From Blepharisma stoltei (lineage: Eukaryota; Ciliophora; Heterotrichea; Heterotrichida; Blepharismidae): a DNA stretch of 64,000 nucleotides. Below, piece after piece: positions 46,201 through 56,289 of this stretch. The position numbers and the translations under genes were made by a program. Every line of letters starts with the position of its first letter. Position 1 is the first letter of the stretch. The stretch is taken from positions 360,001-424,000 of the forward strand of contig CAJZBQ010000063.1 in NCBI GenBank assembly GCA_914767885.1, written 5' to 3'. The notes beneath the pieces were generated by a model. The model had not been told where the DNA came from, searched no databases, and worked only from the letters and a program-made list of their open reading frames with translations.

Positions 46201-47405
46201 CTGACGAAGTAGCTTTGAACTCTGAAGAAGAACAAAAATACAACCCTCCTCCTAATTTATCTCCACCTACCGAATCAATAAATTCTGTACCCTCAGACCT
46301 AAAGCAAGGCGGGAATGTGATTTTATTTGGCATGAACCGAGATGGCAGCTGTGCAGGCAAAAACAAATACCCGAACTCGAGCTATAATTACCTTGAGCAT
46401 GAATATTCAGAAATAATCTCTGGGTATTATCATAACGCAGTCATCGATAAGCAAGGAGTACTGAGGATGTTTGGAAATGGAAACTTAGGTCAGTTAGGAA
46501 ACGTAAATTTAAATTCAACATTTACCCCTCAGCTTGTAAGCCACCCTTTAAGAGAAGTCCCTATAAGCATGGTAGCTTGTGGATGGCTACATACAATTTG
46601 TGTAACCAAAACAGGACAGGTTTTTACATGGGGCTTCAATGGAGATGGACAGCTTGGCTTAGGCGATTTTTATGACAGATCTTGACCTGTTATGGTTAAT
46701 GATATGGACTCAGTAAATTATGTAGCAGCTGGGTACTTGCACTCAGCTTGTATAAAAAACGGAGAACTTTATATGTGGGGTGCGAATCCTGATGGGAGAC
46801 TATTTAAGCAGCCTATGCAGATCAAGCATAAAGTATTTAGAAAAGAAAGAAGCCCTATAAAAATTGTTGAAATTAGTAATGTTGTAGAAATTGCTTTAGG
46901 GGTTTCACATTCTTTAGCACTAACTTCTAATGGAGATGTGTATACATGTGGAAGCACTGATCACGGGCAGCTTGGGATGGGGGCAAATTATGAAGTGTAT
47001 TCAGCACTATTTAAAATTCCACTGTTTGGCTATATGATAAAAGCAGCAAAAATTAAGTGTGGAGATGGATATTCAGCAATTTTGGACTCACAAAAGCATT
47101 TATATACTTTTGGAAAAGGAACGTATGGAAGACTAGGCTTAGGACACGACATGGACGTCCTCACCCCAGAGCTTGTCTCTAAAACCCTCCAATTCATTGA
47201 CATATCATGTGGAGGAAGACATATGATGGGAATCGACATAAATGGGGAAACCTATGCATGGGGTTATGGCTTTTATTTCCAGCTAGGCACGATGTCTCAA
47301 GAAGATAGTATGGTCCCCATCTGCATAAATCTAAGTTCAACCTCAGGTAGATGGGCAGGTAAAATTTCCTGCGGGTATTATCATTCTGCTATTCAAACCT
47401 TATAA
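43292..47405 (+). CDS. Kinesin-7-like motor fused to RCC1 repeats
   Basis: ATG 43292 (MKSKDRIRVCIRSRP) to TAA 47405. Removing a MITE (43468-44296) and a retroposon-like insert (45015-45204) with one repeat each leaves exactly 1026 codons. The motor spans residues 1 to about 330: P-loop GQTTSGKTHT near 84, NEHSSRSH-like switch I (IHEHSSRSHTVF), switch II LVDLAGSERIG near 233, and HIPFRDSKLTRIL followed by SLGGN. The neck (NEVIDDSKLITGYKNKI) is closest in style to kinesin-7/CENP-E. A coiled coil (about 335-480) and a Ser/Pro-rich linker lead to RCC1-type repeats from about 660 to the end (GQLGLGD, GQLGMG, GRLGLGHD). The RCC1 part probably binds a partner or acts on a small GTPase, which is inference. 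The downstream gene starts 31 bp later. Confidence 0.92.
43468..44296. mobile_element. Large TNA-type MITE/IES, TTTAAATTGGAAC motif
   Basis: Flanked by TGA (43465-43467 and 44297-44299). Tandem motifs at the left, a palindromic pair at the right. The interior has three diverged tandem copies of a unit of about 200 bp (AGAATAGAGTATAA / AAAGGATAAAGAGTAAA landmarks). Deletion of 832 bp restores the kinesin frame just before the P-loop (TATSEVYDTVCKE). Confidence 0.9.
45015..45204 (+). mobile_element. Short retroposon-like element, family alpha, in the kinesin
   Basis: A 14-bp duplication, CCTTAGGAGGGAAT, at 45001-45014 and 45205-45218. Head AAATAAAATGGCAACATCGAC. The 3' part matches 4308-4654. 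Deletion of 204 bp rebuilds the invariant kinesin motif SLGGNALTAIICTIAP. Confidence 0.88.
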
Positions 47406-47436
47406 AATATTTTAAAATCTATAAATATTAACATCA

Positions 47437-48429
47437 ATGGTAGAGTGTAAAATGAAGGGAACTAATATGAGGACTGTACCGTACCTAGGGATTTATAATA
47501 GCGATCGATACTTCATTTTGAATAATGACACAGTGATCGATGAAATTCATGGCGATTTGCCTAGAATTCTAGCAGAAAATTTAGTAAGGATTAGTGATCA
47601 GATAAAAAATGCTGATGAAGTGGAGTATTACACGATAGTTCATGATGGGAAAGAGCTGAAATATTCATACCCTAGTGAAGTTATTATGAATTTAGTAATG
47701 CATCCTTATGTTTTTTATAATATACACCCAGGTGCAGACTGCAAAACAGAAATAAAATGCGGACTTTATCTACCAGATAGCGAAATTGCTAATAAAGGAA
47801 TAAAAAATGCAGACCATGATTGGCTCTGTATAGACCCAAATATCTTAAACTCTAATTTATTTCTGCATTATCACCCAGGCGCTGACGAATCTATTTGCTT
47901 TTCGCCAAATAATGGTAGAATAAGATTTTTGACGACCTTCCCTGCTCATGTATTTTTTACATTATCTATGATTCCTTTTGGAGATAAATATCCAAGAATC
48001 TTGATATGTAAGCATGTTTTACTGATTGATGACTCAGTGATGGGGCTAAATATCGCAAATTTAGCCTTAAATGGAATTCCAGAAATAAAAGATGATGCTA
48101 TTAAAGGGGTTGTCCAAAGATTTTGTAATTGTTTACCAGAATATACAGAAGAGTTCAGCGATATCGACAGAATAATCGAGCTTGTCTATAGCAGAAAGGA
48201 AAATTTTGAGCAAGTAAAAGAGTTTTGGTATGGAAGACTTTTTTATTATATATGGAAATTAGATGGGATGAAAGGAGATATGAATTATGGGAGAAATGAA
48301 TATAAAAAGCTTTTAGATAAGAGCAAGCAGATTGGCAAAAACGAAGACGGAAATTTTGCTACTGAAGCACTAATTAGATATACTGAAGAGCTTATAAAGC
48401 ATATCATTTATTGGCTGGAAGACATCTAA
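47437..48429 (+). CDS. Hypothetical protein with duplicated HPGAD motif
   Basis: Uninterrupted 330-residue ORF, ATG 47437 to TAA 48429, using TGG only. I do not recognise the family. It has two related short segments, FYNIHPGADCKTEIKCGLY near residue 91 and FLHYHPGADESICFSPNNG near 146, suggesting an internal duplication of a beta-rich unit with a conserved His-Pro-Gly-Ala-Asp turn. The C-terminal third is helical and charged. No signal peptide or membrane segment. It begins 31 bp after the kinesin-RCC1 gene on the same strand. An alternative start is Met 6 (MKGTNMRTV). Confidence 0.75.
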   Translation: MVECKMKGTNMRTVPYLGIYNSDRYFILNNDTVIDEIHGDLPRILAENLVRISDQIKNADEVEYYTIVHDGKELKYSYPSEVIMNLVMHPYVFYNIHPGADCKTEIKCGLYLPDSEIANKGIKNADHDWLCIDPNILNSNLFLHYHPGADESICFSPNNGRIRFLTTFPAHVFFTLSMIPFGDKYPRILICKHVLLIDDSVMGLNIANLALNGIPEIKDDAIKGVVQRFCNCLPEYTEEFSDIDRIIELVYSRKENFEQVKEFWYGRLFYYIWKLDGMKGDMNYGRNEYKKLLDKSKQIGKNEDGNFATEALIRYTEELIKHIIYWLEDI

Positions 48430-48565
48430 TAAGTCATTGCTTTTCATTATTTTTATAATAAACTCTCAGTCACTTTATTTTATATTCAAAACGCATATTT
48501 TTAAGATTTCTTTAAGACATAAAACATTAAAGATTTGGTAATTCTGAGAAAGTTATATAGAAAAT

Positions 48566-49429
48566 ATGGGCTGCATTGTGCAATGTATCAATAAACCAAA
48601 AAAAGAAGTCCAAATTAAGTCGGACTTCGAGCCACTTGAAGAGAAATTAACTGCAGCTGAATATAAAGATAAAGGAAACGAATATTTTAAGGCAGGAAAT
48701 TACCAAGAAGCAATTATAATGTATACAAAAGCGATCAAGATATCTCCAGATATCCCGATTTTGTATACAAATAGAGGGCTGAGTTATATGCAGACAAATG
48801 CTTATGAGCTAGCTTATAATGATGGTAGAGCCGCCGTAAAATTAGACCCCAGCAGCTTAAAGGCAATTCTTATCTGCAGCAGATCTAAAGCAAATATTGG
48901 TAAAAAAGGGTCATTACCTGATTTAGAAAAAGGATTGGAGCTTGCTAAGCTTGCTTATAAATTAAGCGAATCGGAAAGCAGCCCAGAGAATAAAAAATAC
49001 TGCCAGGATTTGGTTTCAAATATTCAGATAATGTATGAGATTACACAAATGAATTTAATACAAAAAGAAGCTGAAGGTCTGAAAGAGTATTATTCTGGAA
49101 TTTTGAAAGACAACAAAAGCATTGAATTGTTGAATAAGCATTTAGTTGCAAAAAAAATCGAGGAAATTCCAAGCTTTTCTTGCACTTTGACTATGGAAGT
49201 GTATAATGCCCCATATGTAACGATTGCTGGATTTTCGTATGAGAAAGATCTGCTGTTGAAGCACATAGACAAAAATGGATGTATAGACCCTTTATCTAGG
49301 CAATGGTTTCATATAGATACTTTAATGCCAAATTTCGCTTTAGCAAGAGGCTCTGAGTGGTATAAGAATACAAGGCCATGGCTTAAGTTTGCAGATAGTC
49401 TAGATTTAGCTATAAATAAAATAATTTAG
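48566..49429 (+). CDS. STUB1-like: CHIP-like TPR/U-box E3 ubiquitin ligase
   Basis: Uninterrupted, 287 residues, close to the roughly 300 of CHIP/STUB1. Three TPR-type helix pairs occupy about residues 30-130 (AAEYKDKGNEYFKAGNYQEA, LYTNRGLSYMQ). A helical middle follows, then a C-terminal U-box at about 202-280 (FSCTLTMEVYNAPYV, GFSYEKDLLLKHI, DPLSRQ, LMPNFALA). In this family the TPRs bind the C-terminal EEVD of Hsp70/Hsp90 and the U-box recruits E2 to ubiquitinate misfolded clients. The N-terminus MGCIVQC could be acylated and so tether the protein to membranes, which is inference and unusual for CHIP. Confidence 0.88.
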   Translation: MGCIVQCINKPKKEVQIKSDFEPLEEKLTAAEYKDKGNEYFKAGNYQEAIIMYTKAIKISPDIPILYTNRGLSYMQTNAYELAYNDGRAAVKLDPSSLKAILICSRSKANIGKKGSLPDLEKGLELAKLAYKLSESESSPENKKYCQDLVSNIQIMYEITQMNLIQKEAEGLKEYYSGILKDNKSIELLNKHLVAKKIEEIPSFSCTLTMEVYNAPYVTIAGFSYEKDLLLKHIDKNGCIDPLSRQWFHIDTLMPNFALARGSEWYKNTRPWLKFADSLDLAINKII

Positions 49430-49519
49430 ATTGTAAAATTTTTATTTAATAAGATGCTTATCGATTAAAGGTTGTAAACATCCACCTTTTTTAACAATAA
49501 AAAATTAATTGTCAGCATA

Positions 49520-50461
49520 ATGCGTAAGAACGGTTTCACATGCCCTCAGTATTTTTATCAAGGCACTTCAATTGGCCTATTTTTTATTGATGCTTTTTTG
49601 CCTGCGATTATGTATTTTCCTAGTCTCAACGATTCTTCAAAAGTAATTTATATTTAGATTGAATTTTTACTCATTCATTATATCACACTATCGTGCGTAT
49701 TATTTGCAGGACTTAAAGCTGCACTTATCAACCCAACTGATACATATGCAAAAATTTCTAAAGTGAGTCCTGATTTTAATTCAACCGCTTCATTTCAATC
49801 ATTCACCCTATGCAATTCATGCAATTTACACGTAAAGACACAAAGCAGGCACTGCCACCAATGTAACAGATGTGTTGAAAATTTTGATCATCATTGCAAA
49901 TGGCTAAATAACGATATCGGATCTAAAAATTACATTTATTTTGTAATGCTTATCTGGTTTCTCGAAATTCACATGATAAATTTAGCTCTTTTCGGGATTT
50001 TTTTAATAATTTTGATATTAAATGATTTCACTCAATTTGAAAGAAAAAATAATGATTTTTGGAATATAGAAATAAGCGATTTTATTACAATTCTTATCGC
50101 AATTTATACAATTTTCAGTGTAATGGTTTTGATATGACTTGCTTATCTAATTATTTTTCATATATGAATAAAAATCAAAGGGATCACTACGTATGAATTT
50201 ATTTTAAAGAAAAGAATAAAGAGGATAAGAAGCGACACCACATACAAGGCTGAAGAGATTACACCTGATGGAAAACTAGTGCCAGACCATTTTAATCAAT
50301 TTATAGAAACAGCGCTAAATAATATGGGAACTGAGTTCCCTGATGGAGCTCATCATTGTTCTATTATAGGAGAAATTTCGTTTGAAGAGTCAAATGATAT
50401 ATGTAATGACAATAATAACCCTATGGATGAGACTCCTGAGGTGACTATGAACCAAGAATAA
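49520..50461 (+). CDS. DHHC-type protein palmitoyltransferase
   Basis: ATG 49520 ([15 protein letters not shown]) to TAA 50461. One 15-nt intron (49643-49657) is removed, giving 309 codons including stop. Two N-terminal transmembrane helices; a cysteine-rich domain [18 protein letters not shown] followed by the catalytic DHHC in [13 protein letters not shown]; two further helices; a cytosolic C-terminus of about 100 residues with an acidic end. The family transfers palmitate from an autoacylated DHHC cysteine to substrate cysteines at Golgi, plasma or ciliary membranes. DHHCKW replaces the common DHHCPW. TGA encodes Trp at 50136 and 50166. Confidence 0.92.
49643..49657 (+). other. 15-nt intron
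   Basis: GTAATTTATATTTAG, 15 nt, GT..AG, contains the only in-frame stop (TAG) of the DHHC gene. Its removal joins SLNDSSK to IEFLLIHY in frame. Confidence 0.9.
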
Positions 50462-51937
50462 GTCGTTTTGTTATAGCACACACAAATTAATGGATTAATT
50501 AATCAAAATTTTAGAATCCATAATAAAATTAGGTCTCTTAAAAATGCTGAATTCTATATTTTGAGGTTATTTGGAAAGCTGATTAATATTCATGCTTATT
50601 TTCTCAGGATGTCTTACTCTTATTAATATAAGAGCGAGCAAAATAAAGAGAAATAAAACTCAATAACCAAAATTTAAAAAATTTACCTCTGTGAAATAAA
50701 GAGCTTCAAATTGTTTAAATTTTATTTTTTAAGTTTGCTCTAGCTTATATTTCTTTCTGATTCTGAAGAGCAAAAGTTTATGCAGCTAGCCCACCATGGT
50801 ATATCAATTCATTATTAGAATTTGAATCTTATATAAAAGCATAAAGGGAGAGGGTGGGGTGTTAGGAGGTAGAGAGAGGCGTTGGATTGTGAATTATGCT
50901 TGACCAATTTTGAATGACTTCCAACTAACTTATCTATTAGCCTAATGCATCATTTTTATTTTTCTAATCGGATTGAGTATCTAAAACAATTTGAATATTC
51001 TTATTCTCCCTCCTCCGTGAGTGAACAAAACCATTAGAAAAATCCCTATTTTTTCACCCCTGGTGAGCGAACAAAAATTTTTGATATATAAGTGATAACT
51101 AGTTTCATGAAATTTCGAGTTAATTCTGTTTAATTTTTTAAACAAATTGCGTTTAAAACAAAATTAATTAATATTTGCTTTCCAATTTTCGAGAAATTGG
51201 ATTTTTTTAAATTCCTAAAAAAAAAATTTCTTTAAATTTATATATAAAGTTTTTAAAATAAAATTAACCCCCTCCGTGAGCGAACAAGATTTTTTTTGTT
51301 CGCTCAGAAGGGGGGAGTTAGAAATAAAGATTTATACGATTTAGTTTTTAGTATAGCATTTACATGAAAAATTCCTTAAAAATATCTAAATTAATAAGTT
51401 AGCAACTAAAGAAGGGCAATAACAAATATATATATGTGAAATACTAGTTAGGTGTGCGATATAAGCGGGTTTTTTTCACAGAATCTATTTATAGATGATT
51501 TTTTAGTATAATTGTGAAGGTTTGCATGCTTTTGTGAAAAGAAGAGCTTTATTTTTATATAAAGATCATATTATTTTTTTATTTGCTATTAAGATGTTGC
51601 CTAAACATAATTATTGAATGTCTAAGGTTTTAGTAACCTAAAACAGAAACTTTTACCAGAATCAAATAAAAATAATTGGATTGATTTTGGGAAATAAAAG
51701 AAATACGTTACAATTCTCATAAAATAGACTTTCATTGACTATATAAATTAGTATTTAAAATGCCAAAGTAAATTTGACATGCCATTATATATAAAACTGG
51801 GTCTATGGTATGTTTAAATTTTTTTAGCATTTTAAAATCAATTTACTATAAATAAGCAAAATGAAATTTATGCAAGGGATTATATTTAATTTTTTTAAAA
51901 TTAATTTGATTTTTCTTAGCTATTATAATATTTCGAC
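50462..51937. other. Intergenic region with one MITE
   Basis: AT-rich apart from a purine-rich patch at about 50840-50890 (GGGAGAGGGTGGGG). It contains the MITE at 51004-51317. No gene or RNA recognised. The last few hundred bases probably hold the promoter of the channel gene. Confidence 0.5.
51004..51317. mobile_element. TNA-type MITE, intergenic
   Basis: TTA at 51001-51003 and 51318-51320. Left end TTCTCCCTCCTCCGTGAGTG has a 2-base offset. The right end is a palindromic pair (CCTCCGTGAGCGAAC / GTTCGCTCAGAAGGGGGGAG). Confidence 0.8.
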
Positions 51938-54900
51938 ATGGCAAAAGTCATCCCAGAAACAAACAAAGAAATGTTCAACTCTTTACATCATGAAATAAGC
52001 CTATGAAAAGTACGTGCAAAAGAACTTCAAAAAGAAGAGCCTAGATTAAGAAATAGCCCTGAGTTTAAAGATATTAGATTTATTTTATTCCCTGATGACT
52101 CCTTTATGAATTATTGGAGATTTATTGTATTACTTTTGTTATTATACACAATTACTATAACTCCTTATCGAGTGAGTTTTGTTGATGTAGATACCCTTGA
52201 CTGGCAAATTGCAGATCTCTTTGTGGATGGACTGTATTTTATTGATGTTCTTACTATTAGAGTGTGTTTTTTTTTTTAAAATTTATATTTCGAAATTCCA
52301 AAACTAAATAATTTTAAAGCAAACATTAATTTAACTTATAGAATTTATATTTTAAAATGCAAGCTGTTTAATATCAAACAGAATTGGTTCTAGAATTCAT
52401 CAAAAAAATTGCCACTTATATATATCAAAATTTTTTTCATAAAATGTTTTTATATTTAAAAAATTTTTGTTTCGAGCATAGGGGAGTTATTAATTGTATT
52501 TTAGCTTATTATGATAACGATATGAATGTTATAATTTCTCACAAAAAAATTTTCCTCAATTATTTGACTGGCTGATTTTTTATTGATTTATGCCCTTGCG
52601 TCCCGTTTGACATGATTATACAAGCATATAAAAATTATTCAGGATTAGTTAGATTAAGCAGACTCCCCAGGCTTTATAAACTCATAAAGCTAACAAAAAT
52701 GATGCGTCTTAGCACTGTTGGAAAAGCAAAAAATAGAATCGCAATGTACATGAGCAATTTATTAAAAATTGATGCAGGCCTAGAAAGGTTTTTATGATTA
52801 ATAATCACATTTATTATAAATATTCATCTTTTAGCCTGCTGCTGAGCATTTATAGGGAGATTTATGCTGTATGAAACTGATAAAAATTGAATTATGCAAG
52901 GAGATTATCAAGATTTAAGCAATTTTGATTTATATATTTGTGCGGTTTATTGGTCTGTAACAACTTTAACGACTGCAGGATATGGAGATATCCATGCATG
53001 GAATAAATATGAAAGAATCATTTCCATTGGTGTTATGATTTGTGGCATTTTTATTTATTCTTTTTTCGTAAGCTCGCTCACAAATATTGTAATTAGTAAG
53101 GATGATATTAATTGCAAGCTTGAGAGAAAGCGAGACATTATAAACAGTTTAGCAAAGCAGCATATATAGGTTTGCAATATATGCTTATATTGATAATTAT
53201 TCTTAAGATGCATCCATTATATAAAAGCAATTAATTTTTTTGGCAAATAAATCAATATAAAACAATATAACATAAGTCCAGAATTTTATCGTAAACTTAT
53301 GGATGCTATTGAGTATAATCAAAAGCATGACAGAACAGATTTAGATGCTTTGATAGAAGATCTACCTATTAATCTCAGAACGCAACTTCTAATTGTGATT
53401 TACAAACAATTTTTAGAAAATAATGCATTTTTCGAAGACAAGCAAGCCCATTTTGTCGCTTATATAGCGCCTCTTCTTAAGCCATATAAAGCTGAAGAAG
53501 GCGATCATATCTATAAAACAGGTGACCTTGCTACAGAAATTTATTTCATCATTAAAGGTGAGGTTGCAATGATAGTAGAGCCTGATGAGGATACAAAGAT
53601 CCCATTCAATTTTCTAAGTGAAGGCTATTACTTCGGAGAAACAGATCTTTTGATGAATGAAAACCACGAGCGCTCATTCAGTGTAAAAGCCTTAAAAAGG
53701 ACTGAATTACTAGTTCTACCGAACGATGACTTTGAAAATGTTTTACAAAACTTTGAAGAAGAAGGATTAAGTATCCTTATGGCTGCAAAAGATAGACAAA
53801 GCAGACTAAAAGAAAGAGCTGAGCAAGCAATAGAAGAATACAAATCTAAGAGCAGAATTAAACGATTTCAAAGCTTTCCTGTCCTGACTCCAGTATCAAA
53901 AAAAGAATTACTCAAAATTGTGAAAAAAATCCAAAAGGAGGAAGATGATAAAATTACTATAAATGAAGATTTTGAAAAAGCAGATTTAAAAGTAGAAAAC
54001 GAGCTGCTAATTCCAACGGAAAATAAAGAAACAGATGCTTTGGAGTCATTGAGAAGTCAAGGCTCACCAAAGGGGGAATCTTTTAGCCAGGATTCTCTGA
54101 AGCAAGGGTCAGTTAAAAGCCAATGATCACAAAAATCAAGATTTAATCTTGAATCGTTTAAAAGCCAAAGTAGCTCCCAGAGCTCATTATTCAAAAATAA
54201 GTCTTAATTAAACTTAAACTTATTATAGGTTTGGCTGCTGCCCATTGTTAACGCAGTCACCAAGCATCCCCAAGAAGATTCAACCTCTTCGCAGCAATGC
54301 CAAGGAGAACTATTTAAGTCATATGACTCACTGGCGAACACCACCTTTCCTCTTCTTCATCATCTGACGCCATGGCACCTGCGAAGTAGGTTTCTGTGTC
54401 TTCGTCTCCTCCTTGCCTTTGTTGGCTCCAGTGTTGAGTAGGGAAGCTATGGACTTCTGCGGCATCCTGCTTGGGCTGAATGAAGGCTGACCTACAAAAA
54501 TCCCGATAAATGGAATTTCTGGCAGACAGTCTGCAAAAGGAAAATTTAAAGCTAGGCGTAACTCCCAGTTCCACGCTAAGTATTTACCTAATGGTCTAAG
54601 CATTACCTCTAGATTTTTTTGGGTTTACCCTTTCCAACTTTGAACCCTTCCCCTCGAGATAAAATCCAATCCTGAAAGTTGGCTCGGGCAAGGTTCTGCA
54701 AATTACCAGAGTTGCTTACCTAGCATTGCTGCTGTACATTTCTGGTTTGAAAAAACCTTTCTGGATATAAATAAAGATGTGCAAAAGGAAGTCAGACTCA
54801 AAGGCGAAATGCTGAGACGCCATATTTAATTATTCAAAAATAAGTCAATTTTTGACTCGATAATTCAGCAGAAATTTGGGGATAGCAGCTATAGTGAAGA

Positions 54901-55030
54901 AAAAATTGAAAAGAAATTGATAAAATTGGAAGAAAAGATAGAGAAGGTTAAAGAAGTCATTAAGACTTTGTGTAAACTGCAAGATTGCCAGTTACCTGAT
55001 GAATTTTTGGAAGAAAATAGTCCAGAATAG
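51938..55030 (+). CDS. Cyclic-nucleotide-gated-type cation channel
   Basis: ATG 51938 (MAKVIPETNKEMF) to TAG 55030. Three segments are removed: a MITE (52260-52486), a TA-bounded IES (53167-53274) and a retroposon-like insert (54204-54829). This leaves 704 codons, or 703 with the alternative 233-bp first deletion. Six-transmembrane channel: S4-like helix RLSRLPRLYKLIKLTKMMR with regularly spaced basic residues; pore TTLTTAGYGD near residue 265, of the K+-selective GYGD type; C-linker; cyclic-nucleotide-binding fold at about 400-520 (GDHIYKTGDLATEIYFIIKG, GYYFGETDLL). A Ser/Gln-rich tail and a short C-terminal coiled coil follow, the latter reached only after the last insert is removed. HCN/EAG/CNG-type ciliate channels couple cyclic nucleotides or voltage to ciliary motility. 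Confidence 0.9.
52260..52486. mobile_element. Decayed TNA-type MITE/IES in the channel gene
   Basis: TTA at 52257-52259 and 52487-52489 (longer match TATTA). The right end ATAGGGGAG and the interior resemble other elements, while the left end is decayed to GAGTGTG. Deletion joins YFIDVLTI to NCILAYYDND in frame within the S2-S3 region. Confidence 0.7.
53167..53274. other. Short TA-bounded IES (about 108 bp) in the channel gene
   Basis: The frame stops at TAG right after AKQHI, in the C-linker, and resumes at about 53275 (SPEFYRK). Deleting TA to TA (53165 to 53273) gives KQHISPEFYRK in frame. AT-rich, no inverted ends. Repeated ATA at both edges makes the exact TA ambiguous. Confidence 0.7.
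54204..54829 (-). mobile_element. Retroposon-like insert near the end of the channel gene
   Basis: A 17-bp duplication, TTATTCAAAAATAAGTC, at 54187-54203 and 54830-54846. The insert puts a TAA directly after the left copy, giving a false early end. Deletion of 643 bp extends the protein by about 60 residues of coiled coil (KIEKKLIKLEEKIEK). The minus-strand head AAATATGGCGTCTCAGC is of the AAAATGGCG type. Confidence 0.85.
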
Positions 55031-56289
55031 CTCTGGAAGTTTAATATTATCGAGTTGGAGAGGCTTTAGTTTTGAAATTTTGTTAGTTTAATAAGTAACG
55101 TTATATAATCTATTAATAAAATGTATAAAATTATTTTGGTGCTGGCGAAGTAATACCAATTAAAAGCTTTTCTATAGACTTTTATGAAGAAGTAAATTCT
55201 TAAAAATTAATTACTCCATGAATATTGATAAAAGCTTTTGCAAATATAAGCTATCTTCATTGATAAAAAATACCTTTTTCAATTCAAATGATGTTTAATT
55301 TATAGCCCCTGAAACATTTTAGATCATTATTGGCCATCCATTTTAATTTCCTAAATTAATTTATACTTGTCAGCTTTTTTGAAAAGTAAAAACGAAATTG
55401 ACAAATCTCCGTTTATAGTTTTAAGGTACCTAATCAGACTTATACTGTATAAGGCAGGCGCCCTGTACATATTTTTTTCTGGTCGGTATTCTGCTGGGGT
55501 ATAGAAATCTATTAAGGTGCATGAACTATAATAGAAATATTAAATTTATCAACTCAATTTTCTAATTTTGTTTAAATCTGCTTGCACACTATTATCAAGA
55601 TAAAATAAGTTAGAGGAAATCTCCAGATTTCGCGACATTAAATTGGTTTTAAAGCTATTTAATATAAATTATAAAATTAAATTTATTTCAATTTAAATGA
55701 GTCTTAATTTTCCAAACAAATGGATGTTTTATCGATTGAATTTAATGGGAAGTTAGAATAAATATGCCTTTTTGAAGAATGAAGAATGAGGAATATTCGT
55801 TTTATGTCATTTTTAATAAAATTGGTAAAGTCACGTCTCAATATATGATACTTATAGAATCGATATAATATTGATAATATTGGCTTAGTTCCCTTGCAGA
55901 GATATTATCCTCCTTCTGTCGTTAAACAAAGGCTGCGGCTTATTCACAAAAATTTATCTATTTTAAACAAATAGGGATAAAAATATCGCCCACTTGGAGG
56001 AGAAACAATTTATCTAATCTTCTACTACAAAATTTGGCCTCATTCTTGCTTAAATATTACATCCACCTTAGAATCCCTTCACTCTCCAATTATTTTCTTA
56101 TAAGATTCCTTTTTCTACACACTGCTACTTTTTCTTTCTACCAAAAATATTTTACTTTCCTTTATTATTCTATTTTCCTTTCCTAAATAAAACTTATTTT
56201 TTACACAATTTTCTTAACTTTCTTCAATATTCATGTGAATTTCAAAAAAACTGTTTTGGTCCCTGTTAGTAATTTTCTGTGTGGAAGAA
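55031..56289. other. Intergenic, nothing recognised
   Basis: About 1.26 kb of AT-rich DNA between the channel and Patched-like genes. No ORF of note, no element ends and no RNA gene recognised. The pyrimidine-rich stretch at about 56050-56280 lies just upstream of the next start. Confidence 0.5.
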
